This document shows, one piece after another, positions 60,304-64,000 of a DNA stretch of 64,000 nucleotides; the stretch's first letter is position 1, and each line of letters starts with the position of its first letter. The notes beneath the pieces were generated by a model. The model ran no database searches. It was not told where the DNA came from and saw only the letters and a list, made by a program, of their open reading frames with translations. Origin of the DNA: an uncultured Gammaproteobacteria bacterium (GTDB lineage Bacteria; Pseudomonadota; Gammaproteobacteria; PS1; Pseudothioglobaceae); the NCBI GenBank assembly GCA_913020715.1, contig CAJVZH010000002.1, positions 101,378-165,377 of the forward strand, given 5' to 3'. A program made the translations under genes and the position numbers.

Positions 60304-61560
60304 AGTGAGTTTGGCGTAATAAAAACCGTCAAACTCACGACTTGGCAATTGCTGTTTGCCAACCTCACCCATCCCCCAATCAAGATCAATCATTTCGTGT
60401 TTGGCATCATTCGTTCGCTCTAAAAAGCGCACTATCTGTTTCTCGTTTTCACTTTTGAGTACCGAGCAAGTTGCATATAATAGTACCCCACCGGGCTTTA
60501 AGCAGCCCCAAAGATTGTCTAGGATCGATGTCTGAATTTCGCTAAGTTGAGTGATGTCTCTGGGTTTTCTAAGTAATTTAATATCAGGGTGCCTACGGAT
60601 AACACCGGTTGCCGAACAAGGTGCATCCAGTAAAATTTTGTCAAACAATTGACCATCCCACCATGCCTTGTCATGAGCATCACCCTGCTTGACGGTGATA
60701 TTCTCTAATTGAAAGCGCCCAATGTTTTCCTCCACTCTTGTGAGTCGGTTTTGATCACTATCAATGGCGACAATATGCGCTTCAGCACATAGCTCTGCTA
60801 GATGTGTTGTCTTGCCGCCTGGCGCGCAGCAGGCATCCAGTATTCGCTCACCGCTTTCTGGCTTTAAAATTTGCGCTGCAAGTTGTGCAGAGGCGTCTTG
60901 CACATAGCAAGATCCTTCGGAAAAGCCCGGTAACAGAGACACGTTGACAGCTTCATCTAAGATGAGTGCTTGCTTTGCAAAAGGGCAGGGCTTGCTATCA
61001 ATATCGATATTTCTTAATTGCACTTGATAGTTTTCGCGCGTTATTGATGGATGGACGCGGAGCGTCATCGGTGCTTGTTTGTTGTTCTCTCTTAAGATGT
61101 TTTGATAATGCCTCGGATGGTCTTGTTTGAGTTTTTTGTTAAGCCAGGATGGGTGAGAGAAGTGCTCGCTAGCCAATATCTTTTCACGCTCTCTATCAAT
61201 ACCCCTGAGAATGGCGTTAATAAAACCTTTTGCCCAGCTCTTGTCAATACTGTCGGCGACCGATACCGTTTCGTTAATTGCTGCATGTGTTGGAGTTGTT
61301 GAATGTAAGAGCTGGTATGCACCTAATAATAGCAGGCAGTGCAAGTCTAGGTTTTTCTTCTCAAGAGGGTTGTGAATTCGCGGTGAAACAACATCGTTTA
61401 GATGGTGATAAAACCTCAGAGTGCCAAAAATAAGCGATTTGGCAAAAGGCAAATCTGGCGCGTCTAATGGGAACTCAACGTCAGAGAGTGAGTGCTTGTT
61501 AAGGACTACCGAGCAAATCGCTTGAAGCGCAATAACTCTGGGGTTTGTCTTATTGTGCAA
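60292..61560 (-). CDS. rsmB: 16S rRNA (cytosine-967-C5)-methyltransferase RsmB
   Basis: Methylates C967 of 16S rRNA. From the TTG at 61560 it has 422 residues: the NusB-like RNA-binding part (RVIALQAICSVVLNKHSLSD) and a SAM-dependent domain with ILDACCAPGGKTTHLAEL, DAPCSATGVIRRHPD and YATCSVLKSENEKQI, including the catalytic cysteines (PCSATG and TCSV). An ATG at 61656 in the same frame would extend it 32 residues deep into dsbC; the TTG start gives the length and N-terminus of E. coli RsmB (about 429) and an 11-base overlap with dsbC. Confidence 0.88.
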   Translation of the reverse strand: MHNKTNPRVIALQAICSVVLNKHSLSDVEFPLDAPDLPFAKSLIFGTLRFYHHLNDVVSPRIHNPLEKKNLDLHCLLLLGAYQLLHSTTPTHAAINETVSVADSIDKSWAKGFINAILRGIDREREKILASEHFSHPSWLNKKLKQDHPRHYQNILRENNKQAPMTLRVHPSITRENYQVQLRNIDIDSKPCPFAKQALILDEAVNVSLLPGFSEGSCYVQDASAQLAAQILKPESGERILDACCAPGGKTTHLAELCAEAHIVAIDSDQNRLTRVEENIGRFQLENITVKQGDAHDKAWWDGQLFDKILLDAPCSATGVIRRHPDIKLLRKPRDITQLSEIQTSILDNLWGCLKPGGVLLYATCSVLKSENEKQIVRFLERTNDAKHEMIDLDWGMGEVGKQQLPSREFDGFYYAKLTKTN

Positions 61561-62269
61561 GTTTTTTCTTGATGGTTTGCAGTAGCGTCTGGGGATCTTG
61601 ATAGCCCGGCAAGTTGGCGCCATTTTCAAAGAAGATGGATGGTGTGCCGTTAACACCCAAATGCTGGGAAATGGCTAATTGCTCGGCTACAGGATTTGCG
61701 CAGAGCTCGCTCCTTGGGATAATGCGTCTAGTTTTGTAGTCGTGAATCGCTTTTTTTCTATCTTCTGCGCACCAAATTTTCTCCATCTTTCTTTGTGCTT
61801 GAGGATGCAGTTGGGCTAGTGGTGCTGCCAAGTATTTCACCGTAATGCCGAGTGCATTCATTTCGGCCATGTTGGCGTGCAATTTTGTGCAGTAAGGACA
61901 ATCAACGTCGGTAAAAACATGAATGACGTATTGCTCGTTTTCTGCCTTGAAAATAATTTTGTCAGCCTCGTCAATGTTGTCAAGTATTTTCTTTTTAATA
62001 ACGGTCAGTCGACTACTAGAAAGGCTGGCCCTAGTAACTAAGTCAGTTACCTCTCCTTGAATAATAAAACGGCCATCATCAGAGATGTAGAGTATTTCGT
62101 ATTGAGGGGTTTGCACCAAGACTTCATAAAAGCCGTTGAGCAGCGAAGGGCTGACGTGTTCGGCGGTCAGATTAGGAAAATAGGGCAGCAGTCGCTCCAT
62201 CACTGCTTCGATATTGGCATGGGCGGCGTTTGACAGGAGTACAAAAATTAATAAAAGCGTTTTATACAT
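61550..62269 (-). CDS. dsbC: Disulfide isomerase DsbC
   Basis: Periplasmic disulfide isomerase, 239 residues. The signal peptide ends at HAN (about 18); the N-terminal dimerisation domain is followed by a thioredoxin domain with C124-P-Y-C127 (DVDCPYCTKL), the cis-Pro loop GVNGTPSIFF and a second cysteine pair (IWCAED, SELCANP). It is transcribed with rsmB and divergent from pepA. Confidence 0.94.
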   Translation of the reverse strand: MYKTLLLIFVLLSNAAHANIEAVMERLLPYFPNLTAEHVSPSLLNGFYEVLVQTPQYEILYISDDGRFIIQGEVTDLVTRASLSSSRLTVIKKKILDNIDEADKIIFKAENEQYVIHVFTDVDCPYCTKLHANMAEMNALGITVKYLAAPLAQLHPQAQRKMEKIWCAEDRKKAIHDYKTRRIIPRSELCANPVAEQLAISQHLGVNGTPSIFFENGANLPGYQDPQTLLQTIKKKLAQ

Positions 62270-62296
62270 GGCAAGGGCGCGTGATTAAAGAACTAA

Positions 62297-62320
62297 ATTT
62301 TACCGTTTTTTTGGTAAAAT
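62297..62320. promoter_or_regulatory. Palindrome in the dsbC/pepA intergenic region
   Basis: ATTTTACC (62297-62304) and GGTAAAAT (62313-62320) form a perfect inverted repeat with an 8-base spacer that is almost all T. It lies in the 80-base divergent region and the right arm holds TAAAAT, which could be a -10. It could be an operator or part of a divergent promoter; the family of the binding protein is not known. Confidence 0.5.
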
Positions 62321-62349
62321 ATCGTCTTTAAAATTTGTCAGGAAAAATG

Positions 62350-63774
62350 ATGGAATTCTCCTTAACACAACAAGCTGTAGAACTATTCGAAGGTGATTGT
62401 GCCGTTGTATTTGCATTTGAAGGTGAATCGCAAGTAAACAGCGATTTGGCGCAATTGTTAGAGTTAAATCAATTCGAGGCTAATAACGGTAAAACGATTG
62501 TGCTTAGTCGAGTGCAAGGCTTTCAAGCCAGTAGAGTGATAGTGGTTGGACTAGGTGAGTCGCCACTGACTGGAAAAAGTTTCACCAAAGCGATTAACGC
62601 ATTGTCATCAGAACTGCACTCTTCCAACGTGAAAAGTGCTTCTTTGTTTAGTGTTGATGTTGACGGGCAAGATGAGTCGTGGACTCAACAAACAATTGCC
62701 AGAATTTTGAAAAACGCAAGCTATCAAGTTGATAAGCACGGTATTGAAAAGGAAAACAACAATGTGTTGGAATTGGTTAGTGTGCATTCAGCTTCAAAAG
62801 ACAGTACTGCACTAAGCCAAGGTCTGGCCATTGCCAACGGTATGGCGTTGACTCGCGAGTTGGGCGATATGCCGCCAAATATTTGTACGCCAAGTTATTT
62901 GGCAGAGACTGCAGAGTCATTGGCAAAAGTTCACAATCTTGAGTGTGAAGTTTTGGAAGAAGCCGATATGGCCGCTTTGGGTATGTATTCCTTGCTGTCA
63001 GTATCACAAGGCTCCTCAGAGCCGGGCAAGTTAATTAGCTTAAGTTACAATAATGCGGGGGACGCCAAACCAATTGTATTGGTTGGAAAGGGCGTTACTT
63101 TTGACACCGGTGGTATTTCATTAAAGCCGGGCGGGGGCATGGATGAAATGAAGTATGATATGTGCGGTGCTGCATCAGTACTAGGTGTTATGCGCGCTGT
63201 GGTTGAGATGAATTTAGCAGTGAATTTGACAGTTGTTGTACCGACAGTTGAAAACATGCCTGCACACAATGCCTCTAAGCCGGGCGATGTGGTTAAAAGC
63301 ATGTCGGGTCAAACCATTGAAATTCTAAACACAGACGCAGAAGGTCGCCTTATTTTGTGCGACGCATTAACTTATTGTGAAAAATTCAACCCAGAAGTTG
63401 TTATTGATATCGCTACACTTACCGGGGCTGTGATTGTTGCTTTGGGCAAGCACCACTCGGGCGTTATGGCTAATGATCAAGACCTTGTTAACGATTTGAG
63501 CATTGCAGGTAATACCGCACTGGACACCGTTTGGCAATTGCCACTGGACGATGAATATGACGAATTACTCAAATCCAATTTTGCCGATATGGCCAATATT
63601 GGTGGCAAGGAGGCCGGCACCGTGACAGCTGCTTGTTTCTTATCGCGCTTCACTAAAGAATACCGTTGGGCGCATTTAGATATCGCTGGCACCGCATGGG
63701 TCAGTGGTTCAAAAAAAGGCGCTACAGGAAGACCTGTGCCACTCTTAACACAATATATTATTAATCAAACATAA
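62350..63774 (+). CDS. pepA: Leucyl aminopeptidase (cytosol aminopeptidase)
   Basis: Two-metal M17 aminopeptidase, 474 residues, that also acts as an architectural DNA-binding protein in some bacteria. Metal and catalytic motifs are clear: [30 protein letters not shown], the signature [14 protein letters not shown] and [14 protein letters not shown]. The start at ATG 62350 gives the family start MEFSL and a 6-base gap from the AGGA site; ATG 62347 is the other option. ppnP follows after 8 bases. Confidence 0.95.
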   Translation: MEFSLTQQAVELFEGDCAVVFAFEGESQVNSDLAQLLELNQFEANNGKTIVLSRVQGFQASRVIVVGLGESPLTGKSFTKAINALSSELHSSNVKSASLFSVDVDGQDESWTQQTIARILKNASYQVDKHGIEKENNNVLELVSVHSASKDSTALSQGLAIANGMALTRELGDMPPNICTPSYLAETAESLAKVHNLECEVLEEADMAALGMYSLLSVSQGSSEPGKLISLSYNNAGDAKPIVLVGKGVTFDTGGISLKPGGGMDEMKYDMCGAASVLGVMRAVVEMNLAVNLTVVVPTVENMPAHNASKPGDVVKSMSGQTIEILNTDAEGRLILCDALTYCEKFNPEVVIDIATLTGAVIVALGKHHSGVMANDQDLVNDLSIAGNTALDTVWQLPLDDEYDELLKSNFADMANIGGKEAGTVTAACFLSRFTKEYRWAHLDIAGTAWVSGSKKGATGRPVPLLTQYIINQT

Positions 63775-63782
63775 GGATATTT

Positions 63783-64000
63783 ATGTCATCATTTACAAAC
63801 GTAGAAGTCATCAAAGCGGCCAATATTTACTTTGACGGAAAAGTTACAAGCCGTGTTGTGAAATTCTCAGACGGCACACAAAAAACATTAGGCATTATGA
63901 TGCCAGGTGATTTTGAATTTGGTACCGACCAACACGAGCTGATGGAAATTCAAGCTGGTGAAATGGATGTTTTACTTCCAGGCGCTGATGAGTGGATTAC
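63783..64000 (+). CDS. ppnP: Pyrimidine/purine nucleoside phosphorylase PpnP (3' partial)
   Basis: Small cupin phosphorylase (DUF1255/YaiE family). The window holds its first 72 residues: [53 protein letters not shown]. The C-terminal cupin strands are beyond the window. It is closely linked to pepA (8-base gap). Confidence 0.88.
   Translation, partial: MSSFTNVEVIKAANIYFDGKVTSRVVKFSDGTQKTLGIMMPGDFEFGTDQHELMEIQAGEMDVLLPGADEWI

Noticed and set aside
1..64000. Search for tRNA, rRNA and known riboswitch structures in the gaps between genes.
   Set aside because: All intergenic stretches are under 200 bases and none showed a cloverleaf with conserved T-loop bases or a recognisable riboswitch core.

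Overview
The window reads as one contiguous stretch of a gammaproteobacterial chromosome with a modest GC content (about 40-45% by eye). Ribosomal-protein order and protein types (S10-spc-alpha series, RpoA with a CTD, S14 without zinc cysteines), the tig-clpP-clpX-lon block, a FadH-type dienoyl-CoA reductase, FadE with a long C-terminal region and a very close CaiD relative all fit Gammaproteobacteria. TRAP transport, carnitine and lipid catabolism suggest a free-living, probably marine heterotroph. I cannot name the genus from the sequence alone.

Layout. (1) 1-11182, + strand: the end of the S10 operon, the spc operon to secY-rpmJ, then the alpha operon behind its own promoter (TTGACA-N17-TAAAAT), with rpsU and yqeY added after rplQ. 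(2) 11.2-19.8 kb: an accessory catabolic block. A minus-strand operon (crotonase, CaiC-type ligase, TRAP dctPQM) ends in a truncated amidase exactly where the ribosomal block stops. Divergent to it lie a TetR regulator with an SxxK hydrolase, then an AraC-family regulator. (3) 19.9-31 kb: a complete fatty-acid beta-oxidation set (fadH, an NTF2-like protein, fadE, a FadN-type bifunctional enzyme, thiolase, a DUF2889 protein, fadD). (4) 31-38.4 kb: an amidase divergent from a TetR-led operon (penicillin-acylase-type hydrolase, second fadD, DMT exporter, MaoC hydratase). (5) 38.4-47.4 kb: membrane and lipid genes (YhhN, fatty acid hydroxylase, TauE/SafE), an unrecognised secreted protein with an EF-hand-like loop, then ubiX, msrB, cca, an AddB-like repair nuclease and engB. 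(6) 47.5-52.2 kb: a carnitine-type cluster (hotdog thioesterase, acyl-CoA dehydrogenase, NDP-forming acyl-CoA ligase, caiD). (7) 52.2-64 kb: two cytochromes c, then tig-clpP-clpX-hflX-lon, convergent rsmB/dsbC, and pepA-ppnP running off the right end.

How they work together. Regions 2-4 look like a scavenging system: amide hydrolases (two amidases, one now broken, plus an Ntn acylase and an SxxK hydrolase) could release carboxylic acids, four acyl-CoA ligases in the window could activate them, and the beta-oxidation operons would degrade them.

The most striking signals are regulatory. The fadH and fadE promoters share a two-half-site direct repeat with a 21-bp period, set at an identical distance from a TATAAT box, next to an AraC-type regulator gene. 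A second motif, TAGAAYTAGA, lies in the three regulatory regions of the ligase/TRAP and TetR/amidase/acylase operons. No tRNA, rRNA, insertion sequence, CRISPR array or gene-free stretch longer than 300 bases was seen.
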